The notes below the pieces were generated by a model. The model did not search any database. It was not told the DNA's origin and worked only from the letters and a program-made list of their open reading frames with translations. A DNA stretch of 64,000 nucleotides from Actinomadura sp. K4S16 (lineage in GTDB: Bacteria > Actinomycetota > Actinomycetes > Streptosporangiales > Streptosporangiaceae): the NCBI RefSeq assembly GCF_008327685.1, contig NZ_BDDE01000016.1, forward strand, positions 186,001 through 250,000, written 5' to 3'. Shown piece after piece: positions 41,050-50,005 of this stretch; the stretch's first letter is position 1, and the number at the start of each line of letters is the position of its first letter. Made by a program: the position numbers and the translations under genes.

Positions 41050-42474
41050 GTGACACAAACCCATGACCTCACCGCCACCCGGATGGCCGCGGCCGTCCGC
41101 GACCGGGACGTATCCCCGGTCGAGCTCGCCGACCATTACCTGGACCGCATCGAACGGCTGGACGAGCAGGTGGGGGCCTACGTGACGGTCACCGCCGAGC
41201 GCGCCCGCGAGGAGGCGCGCCGCGCCGAGAAGGCGGTGCTGGAGGCGGACGACCCGGCGGAGCTGCCGCCGCTGCTCGGCGTCCCGGTGCCGATCAAGGA
41301 CCTGAACATGGTGAACGGCGTCCGGATGACGTTCGGCTCGGCGGTCTACGCCGACCTGGACGGGTTCGCCGACGACCACGTCGTGGCCAAGCTCGCGGCG
41401 GCCGGGACGGTGCTCCTCGGCAAGACCGCGTCCCCCGAGTTCGGGCTGCCCTGCTACACCGAGGGCGCCGTGTCGCCCCCGGCCAGGACGCCGTGGGACC
41501 CGTCCCGGTCGGCCGGCGGTTCGAGCGGCGGCGCCGCGGCGGCGGTCGCGGCCGGGCTGGCGCCGATCGCGCAGGGCAGCGACGGCGGCGGCTCGATCCG
41601 GATCCCGAGCAGCGTCTGCGGGCTCTTCGGGATCAAGCCGACCCGCGGCCGGGTCTCCCAGGGGCCGGTCATCCCCGACCTGTTCGGGCTCTCCACCAAC
41701 GGGCCGATCGCGCGCACCGTCCGCGACGCCGCCCTCATGCTCGACGTCATGTCGGGCCACATGCCGGGCGACCTCTACCGGGCGCCGGAGGCGGACGGGC
41801 CGTTCCTCGCCCGCGCCGACCGCGCGCCGGGACGGCTGCGGATCGCGCGGAGCCTCCAGCCGCCGGTGCCGGACGTCGAGGTCCACCCCGACTGCGTCGC
41901 CGCCTACGAGGACGCGTCGGCGCTCCTCGAGGAACTGGGCCACGAGGTCGTGGAACTGCCGCAGGTGCTCGGCTCCGACCTCGTCCCCCACTTCGCGGCG
42001 CTGTGGGGCGTGATGGCGACGATGACGCCCGTGCCGGAGGGGGGCGAGGACCTGCTCCAGCCGCTGACCCGGTGGCTGCGCGGGCACGGCGAGCGGACGA
42101 CGGCGCCGCAGCTGTTCCAGGCCCACGCGGCGCTCCAGGGGGCGCTGCGCGCGGCGTTCCCGGTGATGGACGAGTTCGACGCGATCCTGCACCCGACGCT
42201 GGCCATGCCGCCCGTGCCGGTCGGGTACTTCCACGACCAGGAGCCGGAGGAGAACTTCCGGCGGCAGACGCACTTCACCCCGTTCTGCGCGATGTACAAC
42301 ATCTCGGGGCAGCCCGCGGTGAACGTCCCGCTGCACTGGACCGGCGACGGCCTGCCCATCGGGATCATGCTCGCCGGGCGGCTCGGCGGAGAGGGCACGC
42401 TGATCTCGCTGTCCGCCCAGCTGGAGGAGGCGCGCCCCTGGATCGGCCGCAAGCCGCCTGTCTGGACGGCGTGA
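41050..42474 (+). CDS. Amidase (amidase-signature family)
   Basis: A 474-residue amidase-signature hydrolase. The catalytic Lys is in VPVPIKDLNMVNG near 80; the cis-Ser in SRSAGGSSGGAAAAVAAGL near 157; the nucleophilic Ser in AQGSDGGGSIRIPSSVCGLFG near 180. The family covers aryl-acylamidases, 6-aminohexanoate-cyclic-dimer hydrolase-like and GatA-like enzymes. GatB/GatC are absent nearby, so it is a stand-alone cytosolic amidase of unknown substrate. GTG start; a second amidase gene of the same family is at 59132. Confidence 0.9.
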   Translation: MTQTHDLTATRMAAAVRDRDVSPVELADHYLDRIERLDEQVGAYVTVTAERAREEARRAEKAVLEADDPAELPPLLGVPVPIKDLNMVNGVRMTFGSAVYADLDGFADDHVVAKLAAAGTVLLGKTASPEFGLPCYTEGAVSPPARTPWDPSRSAGGSSGGAAAAVAAGLAPIAQGSDGGGSIRIPSSVCGLFGIKPTRGRVSQGPVIPDLFGLSTNGPIARTVRDAALMLDVMSGHMPGDLYRAPEADGPFLARADRAPGRLRIARSLQPPVPDVEVHPDCVAAYEDASALLEELGHEVVELPQVLGSDLVPHFAALWGVMATMTPVPEGGEDLLQPLTRWLRGHGERTTAPQLFQAHAALQGALRAAFPVMDEFDAILHPTLAMPPVPVGYFHDQEPEENFRRQTHFTPFCAMYNISGQPAVNVPLHWTGDGLPIGIMLAGRLGGEGTLISLSAQLEEARPWIGRKPPVWTA

Positions 42475-42502
42475 CGCGGCCCGCAAAGGGCATGGTGCAG
42501 GC

Positions 42503-44608
42503 GTGGGCGACGACGAACTGATCAGACTGGCCGGGCACCACGGTGTCGCGACGCGCTACGAGGACTGGCGGGGACGGGAGACGGCGGTCCCGCGCGACAC
42601 GCTCGTCGCCGTCCTCGCGGCGCTGGGGGTGGACGCCTCCACCCCCGGCGCCGTCCGGACGGAGCTCGACCGCCACCGGGAGCGGGCGCGGGGACTGCCG
42701 CCGACCCTCGTCGTCCGCCGGGCCGGCGGCGGCACGGCCGACCGGATCCGCGCCGCCCTCGCCGGGCACCTCGGCGGCGGCGCCGAGGTGGAGGTCGAGT
42801 CCGCCGCCGACGAGGTGCTGGCGCCGCCGCGCCCCGCCGGCGCGTCCCCCGCCGAGCGCTCCTTCGAGCCGCTGGACGCCCTCGGCGACGTCCCGCCCGG
42901 CTGGCGCGGCCTGCGCGTCCGGGACGGGGCGCGGACGCAGTACACGCAACTGCTGGTGGCCCCGGACGCGCTGGAGCCCCCGCCCCGGATGTGGGGGTTC
43001 ACGGCGCAGCTGTACTCGGTGCGGTCCGCGGCGTCGTGGGGCCTCGGCGACCTGGGGGACCTGGCCGACCTCGCGCGGTGGAGCGGCGGGGAGCTCGGCG
43101 CGGGCTTCGTCCTGGTCAACCCGCTGCACGCGACCGAGCCGGTCCCGCCGGTCGGGGCGTCGCCGTACTCGCCGATGAGCCGCCGCTTCCCCTCGCCGCT
43201 CTACCTGCGGATCGAGGACATGCCCGAGTACGCGGAGCTGCCCGCCGGGGACCGGGAGCGGTTCGCGGCCCTCGCCGCCGGGCTCCGCGACCGGCAGGGC
43301 CTGCTCGACAGGGATGCGGTCTGGGCGGCCAAGCTGGAAGCGCTGGAGGCGATGTACCGCCACCGCCGGTGGCGCGACCCGGAGTTCGAGGAGTTCCGGC
43401 GCCGCGAGGGTGCGGCACTGGAGGGCTTCTCGACGTGGTGCGCCATCAGCGAGGAGCAGGGGACGACGGACTGGCGGCGCTGGCCGTCCACGCTGCGGCG
43501 GCCCAACGGCCACGGCGTCGTGGACGCCCCGCGGTACCACGAGCGCGCCGGCTTCCACGAATGGCTCCAGTGGCGGCTTGACGGGCAGCTTGCGGCGGCG
43601 CAGCGCGCGGCTCGCGACGCCGGCATGCCCGTCGGGATCGTCCACGACCTGGCGGTGGGGGTGCCGCACGGCAGCGCCGACGCCTGGATCTACCGCGACT
43701 CGTGCGCGCCGGGGATGAGCGTCGGCGCGCCCCCGGACGAGTTCAACCAGCGCGGCCAGGACTGGGGGCAGCAGCCGTGGCGGCCGGGCGCGCTCGCCGA
43801 CTTCGGCTACCGGCCGTTCCGCGAGATGGCCGCGGCCGCGCTCAGGCACGCCGGCGGGATCCGCCTGGACCACGCCATGCAGGTGTCGCGCCTGTGGTGG
43901 GTGCCCGAGGGGGCATCCCCCGCCGACGGCACCTACGTCCGCTACGACCGGGACGCCCTGCTCGGCTCCCTGGCCTGGGAGGCCGAGCGGTTCGGCGCCG
44001 TGGTCGTCGGCGAGGACCTCGGTACCGTCGAGCCGGAGGTCCGCGAGGCGCTGGCCGACAGCGGCGTCCTCGGCACGTCCCTGCTCTGGTTCGAACGGGA
44101 CGGGAAGGGCCGCCCCAAGCCGCCGGGCCGGTGGCGGGAGCTCTCCCTCGCGACCGTCGGCACCCACGACATGCCGCCGATCACCGGGTTCGTGCACGGC
44201 GACCACATCGACCTCCGCGACCGCCTGGGGCTGCTGACCCGCCCCCGCGCCGAGGAGGAGGACGACCATCGTCGGCAGCTGGCCGACTGGCTCGCCGTGC
44301 TGCACGCCGAGGAGCTGCTCTCCGACCCGCCGGCCGAGGTGATGCGGGCGCTGGCGGACGGCTCCGCCGCCTACGACGAGGAGATCGTCACCGCCCTGCA
44401 GGAGTTCCTGACCCGCACCCCGGCCCGTCTGATCGGCATCTCCCTGGCCGACGCCGTGGGCGAGCGCCGCACCCAGAACCAGCCGGGCACCGTCGACGAG
44501 TACCCGAACTGGCGGGTCCCGCTGGGGGACGCGGAGGGCCGTCCGGTCCTGCTGGACGACCTCAAGACCCGCGACGCGCTCAGGCTCTTCAGGCGAGCGC
44601 CGATGTGA
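42503..44608 (+). CDS. malQ: 4-alpha-glucanotransferase (amylomaltase)
   Basis: A 701-residue GH77 enzyme that transfers alpha-1,4-glucan segments in maltodextrin or glycogen metabolism. A 165-residue N-terminal extension, usual in actinobacterial MalQ, precedes the barrel (GFTAQLYSVRSAASWGLGDL). Catalytic regions: nucleophile Asp in AGGIRLDHAMQVSRLWW near 455, acid/base Glu in VVVGEDLGTVEPEV near 510, and Asp in VGTHDMPPITGF near 555. GTG start; a CATGGT box six bases upstream hints at another leaderless start. Its last 20 bp overlap the 3' end of the convergent gene. Confidence 0.94.
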   Translation: MGDDELIRLAGHHGVATRYEDWRGRETAVPRDTLVAVLAALGVDASTPGAVRTELDRHRERARGLPPTLVVRRAGGGTADRIRAALAGHLGGGAEVEVESAADEVLAPPRPAGASPAERSFEPLDALGDVPPGWRGLRVRDGARTQYTQLLVAPDALEPPPRMWGFTAQLYSVRSAASWGLGDLGDLADLARWSGGELGAGFVLVNPLHATEPVPPVGASPYSPMSRRFPSPLYLRIEDMPEYAELPAGDRERFAALAAGLRDRQGLLDRDAVWAAKLEALEAMYRHRRWRDPEFEEFRRREGAALEGFSTWCAISEEQGTTDWRRWPSTLRRPNGHGVVDAPRYHERAGFHEWLQWRLDGQLAAAQRAARDAGMPVGIVHDLAVGVPHGSADAWIYRDSCAPGMSVGAPPDEFNQRGQDWGQQPWRPGALADFGYRPFREMAAAALRHAGGIRLDHAMQVSRLWWVPEGASPADGTYVRYDRDALLGSLAWEAERFGAVVVGEDLGTVEPEVREALADSGVLGTSLLWFERDGKGRPKPPGRWRELSLATVGTHDMPPITGFVHGDHIDLRDRLGLLTRPRAEEEDDHRRQLADWLAVLHAEELLSDPPAEVMRALADGSAAYDEEIVTALQEFLTRTPARLIGISLADAVGERRTQNQPGTVDEYPNWRVPLGDAEGRPVLLDDLKTRDALRLFRRAPM

Positions 44609-45626
44609 TGCGCTTCGTGACGTCGTGGAGAAGCGTGTCGGGGGCGATGTCGGCCGCCGCGACCGCGGAGAAGAGGGCGGGCAGCCCCGGAAGGGGATAG
44701 TCGTCGTCCGCCAGGACGGCCTTGCCCAGCGGGTGGCGGGAGAGGGATTTGCGGGCGCGCGCCCAGGCGGCCTGGACCTCCTCGGGCGAGGGGACGCCGA
44801 AGCCGTGCCCGACGGGAGCGGCGTGCCGGAGCTTCACCAGGGCGCCGTCGGTGAAGTCGGCGGCGAGCCTGCAGCGGTCGCCGAGGTCGGCGCGGACGAG
44901 GACGTCCAGGCGGGTCATGACCGTGCAGGGGGTGCGGCAGCGGGCGGCGCAGTCGCCCAGCGCGGACGCGACCTGGCTGTGGTGGCGGTCGAGGTAGGCG
45001 CGCCAGCCGGGCGGCGGCTCCTTGGCGACGCGCAGGGTGCGCTCGCAGGCGGCGCGTTCCGGCCGGGTGTGGTCGCACACGCGGGTCGAGCCCGGCTCGA
45101 CGGGGACGCCGAAGCGGCTGCCCTCGCCGCCCACGGCCGCCGCGATCAGGGCCGGGTCGCCCGCGTGGCCGAGGACGGGCTCCCAGGCCAGCATCGGGAG
45201 GTACTCGCCGGCGATGTGGACGGCGGCGACGAGCGCGGCCATGTCGCGGCGGTGCCAGCGGATCGCGATGACCTCCAGCAGGAGGCGGTACGCGGGGCGG
45301 AGGCTGGCGAGCGCCCCGCGGGGCCGCTCCCGGGGCGCCTGCGGCATGCGGCTGGCGCGGGCCCGGTCGAGGAGGTCCCGCGGGACCTCGCCGGCCTCCT
45401 CGGGCATGCCGAAGTCCTCGGCGTCGAGGTCGAGGACGCGCTGCCCGAACGCGCACAGCGCCGCGACCCGCGCCGCGCGGCCGTCCGCGACCCGTGCGGA
45501 GCGGCCGTCCGCGACCCGCGCCGCAGAGCCGTCCGCGGCCAGGGCGCCCTCGGCGACCAGCGCCTCCAGGTCGCCGAAGGCGTAGCGCCGCGCCAGTGCC
45601 GCCAGAACGTCCCGAGCCGTCTCCAC
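44589..45626 (-). CDS. Uncharacterised protein with short N-terminal tandem repeats
   Basis: A 345-residue protein I cannot assign. GTG start with GGAGGGG five bases upstream. Near residue 35 there are three tandem ARVADGR-like units, encoded by a GC-rich direct repeat around 45460-45540. The middle is helical (SLRPAYRLLLEVIAIRWHRR). Later come Cys-containing segments, CDHTRPERAACERTL and CAARCRTPCTVMTR, resembling a metal-binding cluster. No signal peptide or membrane segment. It converges with malQ, overlapping by 20 bp, and is followed upstream by pepN on the same strand. Hypothetical but codon usage looks genuine. Confidence 0.7.
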   Translation of the reverse strand: METARDVLAALARRYAFGDLEALVAEGALAADGSAARVADGRSARVADGRAARVAALCAFGQRVLDLDAEDFGMPEEAGEVPRDLLDRARASRMPQAPRERPRGALASLRPAYRLLLEVIAIRWHRRDMAALVAAVHIAGEYLPMLAWEPVLGHAGDPALIAAAVGGEGSRFGVPVEPGSTRVCDHTRPERAACERTLRVAKEPPPGWRAYLDRHHSQVASALGDCAARCRTPCTVMTRLDVLVRADLGDRCRLAADFTDGALVKLRHAAPVGHGFGVPSPEEVQAAWARARKSLSRHPLGKAVLADDDYPLPGLPALFSAVAAADIAPDTLLHDVTKRITSALA

Positions 45627-45720
45627 CGCGTCCCCTCCCCGTGACCATGCAACGATCGCATGGTCACGGGGCCTGTGGGACAGCCAGGGGCGGCCAGGTT
45701 TGGGCGATGCCTCACCCTCC

Positions 45721-45804
45721 GGTCAGGCGATTACCTTGTGGGGGGCGACCCCCCACACCCCCCGGTCAGGCGATTGCCTTGTGGGGGCAACCCCCACACC
45801 CCCC
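45721..45804. repeat. Two tandem hairpin units after pepN
   Basis: Unit 1 (45721-45763) and unit 2 (45764-45804) share GGTCAGGCGATTRCCTTGTG and a CACCCCCC end. Each contains a hairpin: GTGGGGGG-CGA-CCCCCCAC (45738-45756) and GTGGGGG-CAA-CCCCCAC (45781-45797). The stem is one base pair shorter in unit 2 on both arms. A third GGTCAGG starts at 45805 and contains the pepN stop codon. Probably 3'-UTR or terminator elements for the minus-strand pepN transcript. Confidence 0.75.
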
Positions 45805-45806
45805 GG

Positions 45807-48341
45807 TCAGGTGGAGGCGGCGTCCTTCGCACGGGCGCGCAGGGCGCGCGCGACGCCGTCGCGCCCCTCCGACAGCAGCCGGCGCAGCGCCGCCGGCGGG
45901 TCGCTCTCCGCGATGTAGGCGTCGGTGCGGTCGACCGTGGACTGCTCGATCACCAGGAAGGGGTAGGCGACCTCGGCGAACGTCTGGGACATGTCGCTGG
46001 TCCACTCCTTCCACACGCGCCCGACCTCGGCGAAGTACTCGTCGACGTAGGGGACGAGCAGCTCGGCCTGGTCGGGCTCCACGAAGCCGCCGAGCGTCGC
46101 GCGGTAGACGGCGTTCGGCAGGTCGCCCGCGATGATCCGCTCCCACGCGGCCGCCTTCGCCTCGGCGGTCGGGATCGCGGCCTTGCAGGCGGCGGCGTGC
46201 CGCTCGCCCGCGGCGGTCCGGTCCCGCTCGTGCTCGGCGTCGATCTCGGCCTCGCCCGCCTTGCCGGTGACGACGAGGCGGCGCAGCAGCGCCCAGCGCA
46301 GGTCGGTGTCGACCGTGAGGCCGTCGAGGACCTGCGAGCCGTCCAGCAGGCCCTGGACGAACGCCAGGTGCTCACCGGTGACGGCGGACGCGGCGAACGC
46401 CTGCGTGTAGGCGAGCTGGAGGTCCGAGCCGGGCCGGGCCTCGCGGGCCAGCTCCGACAGCGTGTCCGCCATCAGGGCGAGGCCCTCCTTGCGCCACGCC
46501 GGGTCCGCGTACTGCTGGACGGCGGTGCGCGCCTGCCGCAGCAGCGTCTGCGTGACCGAGATGTCGGTGACGCCGCGGATGCCCTTCACGACGAGCCGGA
46601 CGTAGTCGCGCGTCGCCATCTCGGCGTCGCGCGTCATGTCCCACGCCGACGACCAGCACAGCGCGCGCGGCAGGCTCTCGGTGATCTCGCCGATGTCCTC
46701 GACCAGCGTCTTCAAGGAGTGCTCGTCGAGCCGCACCTTGGCGAAGGTGAGGTCGTCGTCGTTGACCAGGACGAGGTCGGGCCGCTTCTTGCCGACGAGC
46801 TGCGGGACCTCGGTGCGGGCGCCGACCACGTCCAGCTCGACCCGGTCGCGCCGGACGAGGCCGTCGGCGGTCCTGTCGTACAGGCCGATGGCGAGGCGGT
46901 GGGCGCGCAGCGTCGGGTAGTCGGCCTTGGCCTCCTGCATCACGGCGAACGAGGAGAAGTTCCCGTCGGCGTCGAGCTCGTACTCGGGCCGCATCGTGTT
47001 GACGCCGGCGGTCTCCAGCCACTCCTTCGACCAGGACGCCAGGTCGCGGCCGGACGTCTCCTCCAGCGCGCCCAGCAGGTCGGTCAGGACGGTGTTGCCC
47101 CACGCGTGCCGGTCGAAGTAGCGCCGCACGCCCTCCAGGAAGTTCTCGAGGCCGACATAGGCCACGAGCTGCTTCAGCACGGACGCGCCCTTGGCGTAGG
47201 TGATCCCGTCGAAGTTCACCTCCACCGCGCGGATGTCGGGGATGTCGGCGGAGATCGGATGCGTGGAGGGCAGCTGGTCCTGCCGGTAGGCCCACGCCTT
47301 CTCCAGGTTCGCGAACGTCGTCCACGAGCCCTTCCACTTGGTGGCCTCCGCCTGGCACAGGACGCTCATGTACGTGGCGAACGACTCGTTCAGCCACAGG
47401 TCGTCCCACCAGCGCATGGTGACGAGGTCGCCGAACCACATGTGCGCCATCTCGTGCAGGATCGTCTCGGCGCGCCGCTCGTAGGCCGCGTCGGTCACCC
47501 GGGACCGGAAGACGTAGTCCTCCAGGAACGTGACGCAGCCCGCGTTCTCCATGGCGCCCGCGTTGAACTCGGGCACGAAGAGCTGGTCGTACTTGGAGAA
47601 CGGGTACGGGCGGCCGAAGACCTTCTCGAAGTAGCCGAAGCCCTGGCGGGTCACGTCCACGATCGCGTCGGCGTCGAGGTGCTCGGCGAGCGAGGCGCGG
47701 CAGTACACGCCGAGCGGGATGACGGTGCCGTCCTCGCGGCGGTACTCGTCCCGGACGACGTGGTACGGCCCGGCCACGAGCGCGGTGATGTAGGTGGAGA
47801 TCTGCGGCGTCGGCAGGAAGTGCCACGTCCCGCCCTCGGCCGTCTCGGCGGCCTCGTTGGTGACGACCTGCCAGTCCTGCGGCGCCTTCACGGTCAGCTC
47901 GAAGGTGGCCTTCAGGTCGGGCTGGTCGAAGCAGGTGAACATGCGGTGCGCGTCGGCGGTCTCGAACTGCGAGTACAGGTACACGCTGTCGTCGACCGGG
48001 TCCACGAACCGGTGCAGGCCCTCACCCGACCGTGAGTACGCGCAGTCGGCCACGACCCGCAGCTCGTTGTCGGCCTCCAGGCCGGGCAGCGGGATCCGGC
48101 CCTTCTCGGCGTCGTAGGAGCCGGGGTCCAGGGCCTTGCCGTTCAGCGTCACCTCCCGCACGACGGCGCCGTGCAGGTCGATGAAGGTGGACGCGCCGGG
48201 CTCGGCGCACCCGAACCTGACGGCGGTGGTGGAACCGAACCGCTCCTCACCCGTCGTGAGGTCCAGGTCGACCATGTACGACGCGATGCTGAGCAGCCGG
48301 GCCCGTTCCCGCGCCTCGTCGCGCGTGAGGTTGCCTGCCAC
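45807..48341 (-). CDS. pepN: Aminopeptidase N (M1 metallopeptidase)
   Basis: An 844-residue M1 aminopeptidase. The exopeptidase motif is FNAGAMENAGCVTF near 265; the zinc site is ILHEMAHMWFGDLV near 300 with the third ligand Glu in WLNESFATYMS near 320. The N-terminal saddle domain includes YLYSQFETADAHRMFTCFDQ and the C-terminal ERAP1-like helical domain is complete. Cytosolic, removing N-terminal residues from peptides. GTG start with AAGGAG five bases upstream. The gene diverges from the Rv2466c-like gene and ends inside the tandem GGTCAGG repeats. Confidence 0.96.
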   Translation of the reverse strand: MAGNLTRDEARERARLLSIASYMVDLDLTTGEERFGSTTAVRFGCAEPGASTFIDLHGAVVREVTLNGKALDPGSYDAEKGRIPLPGLEADNELRVVADCAYSRSGEGLHRFVDPVDDSVYLYSQFETADAHRMFTCFDQPDLKATFELTVKAPQDWQVVTNEAAETAEGGTWHFLPTPQISTYITALVAGPYHVVRDEYRREDGTVIPLGVYCRASLAEHLDADAIVDVTRQGFGYFEKVFGRPYPFSKYDQLFVPEFNAGAMENAGCVTFLEDYVFRSRVTDAAYERRAETILHEMAHMWFGDLVTMRWWDDLWLNESFATYMSVLCQAEATKWKGSWTTFANLEKAWAYRQDQLPSTHPISADIPDIRAVEVNFDGITYAKGASVLKQLVAYVGLENFLEGVRRYFDRHAWGNTVLTDLLGALEETSGRDLASWSKEWLETAGVNTMRPEYELDADGNFSSFAVMQEAKADYPTLRAHRLAIGLYDRTADGLVRRDRVELDVVGARTEVPQLVGKKRPDLVLVNDDDLTFAKVRLDEHSLKTLVEDIGEITESLPRALCWSSAWDMTRDAEMATRDYVRLVVKGIRGVTDISVTQTLLRQARTAVQQYADPAWRKEGLALMADTLSELAREARPGSDLQLAYTQAFAASAVTGEHLAFVQGLLDGSQVLDGLTVDTDLRWALLRRLVVTGKAGEAEIDAEHERDRTAAGERHAAACKAAIPTAEAKAAAWERIIAGDLPNAVYRATLGGFVEPDQAELLVPYVDEYFAEVGRVWKEWTSDMSQTFAEVAYPFLVIEQSTVDRTDAYIAESDPPAALRRLLSEGRDGVARALRARAKDAAST

Positions 48342-48506
48342 ATGAACTCCTTGGTCGGCTTAAAGGCTTGGTGCCCTCATGTCTACCAACCGGACGGCCG
48401 ATCGGCCCGTCCGCCACGGTCTTCGGCGGCCTCTCGCCGAGGGGAATCGGGACGGGGACCCCCGGGTTGTGGCATGGGAGACATGGACACTTTCTAGGAG
48501 GCGACG

Positions 48507-49121
48507 TTGCCCGAGGACGTTCCCACACCGGTGGACTTCTGGTTCGACCCGCTCTGCCCCTGGGCGTGGATCACCTCCCGCTGGATCCTGGAAGTGCAGG
48601 AGCAGCGGCCGATCGACGTCCGCTGGCACGTGATGAGCCTGGCCGTCCTCAACGAGGACAAGGACATCCCGGAGGACTACCGCCGGGGGCTCGCCGACGC
48701 GTGGAAGCCCGTGCGCGTGTGCATCGCCGCCGAGCAGAAGTACGGCCCCGAGGTGCTCGGACGCCTCTACACCGAGATGGGCACCCGCAGGCACCACGAG
48801 CGGCAGAAGTTCGACCGCGCCTTCTTCGAGGCGTCGCTGACGGCGGCCGGGCTCGACCCGGGCCTCGCGGACGCCGCCGAGTCCACCGACTACGACGGCG
48901 CCGTGCGGGCCTCCCACAAGGACGGGATCGACCGCGTCGGCCAGGAGGTCGGCACCCCGGTGATCGAGGTCGAGGGCCACGCCTTCTTCGGCCCGGTCGT
49001 CACGCCCATCCCGCGCGGCGAGGACGCGGTCAAGCTCTTCGACGGCGTGCTGGCGGTCGCGAGCACCCCCGGCTTCTTCGAGCTCAAGCGCACGAGGACC
49101 GAGGACCCCAGCTTCGACTGA
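48507..49121 (+). CDS. Rv2466c-like mycothiol-dependent nitroreductase family, CPWA active site
   Basis: A 204-residue DsbA-fold protein closely matching the Rv2466c family: DFWFDPLCPWAWITSRWILE, then HVMSLAVLNEDKDIPEDY, VGTPVIEVEGHAFFGPV and FFELKRTRTEDPSFD. Rv2466c, as I recall it, is a mycothiol-dependent thiol oxidoreductase that reduces nitro-prodrugs and has a CPWC site. Here the second cysteine is alanine (codon GCG), leaving a monothiol site. It starts at a TTG with TAGGAGG upstream. It is followed by a 16-bp perfect hairpin terminator. Probably cytosolic (no signal peptide). Confidence 0.88.
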   Translation: MPEDVPTPVDFWFDPLCPWAWITSRWILEVQEQRPIDVRWHVMSLAVLNEDKDIPEDYRRGLADAWKPVRVCIAAEQKYGPEVLGRLYTEMGTRRHHERQKFDRAFFEASLTAAGLDPGLADAAESTDYDGAVRASHKDGIDRVGQEVGTPVIEVEGHAFFGPVVTPIPRGEDAVKLFDGVLAVASTPGFFELKRTRTEDPSFD

Positions 49122-49126
49122 GCGAA

Positions 49127-49162
49127 GGCCGCGGCCGCCCGTGCGGACGGGCGGCCGCGGCC
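49127..49162 (+). terminator. Hairpin terminator after the Rv2466c-like gene
   Basis: Perfect 16-bp arms (49127-49142, 49147-49162) with a GCGG loop, starting six bases after the stop codon. No T-run. Confidence 0.75.
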
Positions 49163-49205
49163 CCGCGCGCCCCGGCCTTCCCGGTGAGCCACACATGGGT
49201 TGCTA

Positions 49206-49222
49206 TTGCGAGCATGTTGCAA
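49206..49222. promoter_or_regulatory. Nur-box-like site upstream of cbiM
   Basis: TTGCGA-GCATG-TTGCAA matches, with one mismatch, the consensus tTGCaa-N5-ttGCAA that I recall for the nickel-responsive Fur-family repressor Nur of Streptomyces coelicolor. A further TTGC at 49200 and flanking GGTTG/CAACC arms extend the symmetry. It is 62 bp before the GTG of the transporter operon, a sensible repressor position. Confidence 0.6.
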
Positions 49223-49284
49223 CAACCACGTGAATGCCGACAAACTGGTCCTGCTAGCTGCGAAGAGGTAGGGGTGGTCAAGTC

Positions 49285-49995
49285 GTGCACGTACCGGACG
49301 GATTCATCGACGCGCCGGTCTCGATCGCGGCGGGCGCCGTCGCGGTGGCCGGGGTCGGGGTCGCGCTGCGCGGGGCCCGGCGCGAACTGGACGACCGCAC
49401 GGCGCCGCTCGCCGGGTTGACGGCCGCGTTCGTGTTCGCGGCCCAGATGCTCAACTTCCCGGTCGCCTCGGGGACGAGCGGCCACCTGCTCGGCGGGACG
49501 CTCGCCGCGATCCTCGTCGGGCCCTATACCGGCGTCCTCTGCGTCTCGGTCGTCCTGCTCATGCAGGCGCTGCTGTTCGCGGACGGCGGCCTCACCGCGC
49601 TGGGCGTCAACATCACCACGATGGCGCTGGTCACCGTGGTCGCGGGCTACGGGCTGTTCCGGCTGCTGCTGCGGGTGCTGCCCAAGTCGCGCGCCTCGGT
49701 GTCCGGGGCCGCGTTCGCCGCGGCCGTCGTCTCGGTGCCCGCCGCGGCCGTCGCCTTCACCCTGATCTACGCGGCGGGCGGGACGGCGGACGTCTCGATC
49801 GGCAAGGTCGCCGCCGCGATGATCGGTGTCCATGTGCTGATCGGCATCGGCGAGGCGCTGATCACCGCCGTGACCGTGTCGAGCGTGCTCGCCGTCCGGC
49901 CCGACCTCGTGCACGGCGCGCGCGGCCTGATGAAGCCGCTGGAACTGCGCACCGCCGGCCGCGACGCCGCCGAACCCGAGCCGTCCCGGGCCTGA
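49285..49995 (+). CDS. cbiM: ECF cobalt/nickel transporter substrate-binding subunit
   Basis: A 236-residue S component. The mature start MHVPDGFIDAP carries the His-2 that completes the square-planar Co/Ni site, plus the conserved VPDGFID loop. About six hydrophobic helices follow (VSIAAGAVAVAGVGVAL; QMLNFPVASGTSGHLLGG; LVGPYTGVLCVSVVLLMQAL; GVNITTMALVTVVAGYGLF). The DGGLTALGVNI loop is a family hallmark. GTG start. First gene of cbiM-N-Q-O. A Nur-like box suggests nickel responsiveness, so nickel rather than cobalt cannot be excluded as the substrate. Confidence 0.93.
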   Translation: MHVPDGFIDAPVSIAAGAVAVAGVGVALRGARRELDDRTAPLAGLTAAFVFAAQMLNFPVASGTSGHLLGGTLAAILVGPYTGVLCVSVVLLMQALLFADGGLTALGVNITTMALVTVVAGYGLFRLLLRVLPKSRASVSGAAFAAAVVSVPAAAVAFTLIYAAGGTADVSIGKVAAAMIGVHVLIGIGEALITAVTVSSVLAVRPDLVHGARGLMKPLELRTAGRDAAEPEPSRA

Positions 49996-50005
49996 GGAGG
50001 AAACG

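Noticed and set aside
49122..49284. Cobalamin riboswitch upstream of cbiM
   Set aside because: No B12-box or long multi-helix leader is visible; the gap is filled by a terminator hairpin and the Nur-like box.
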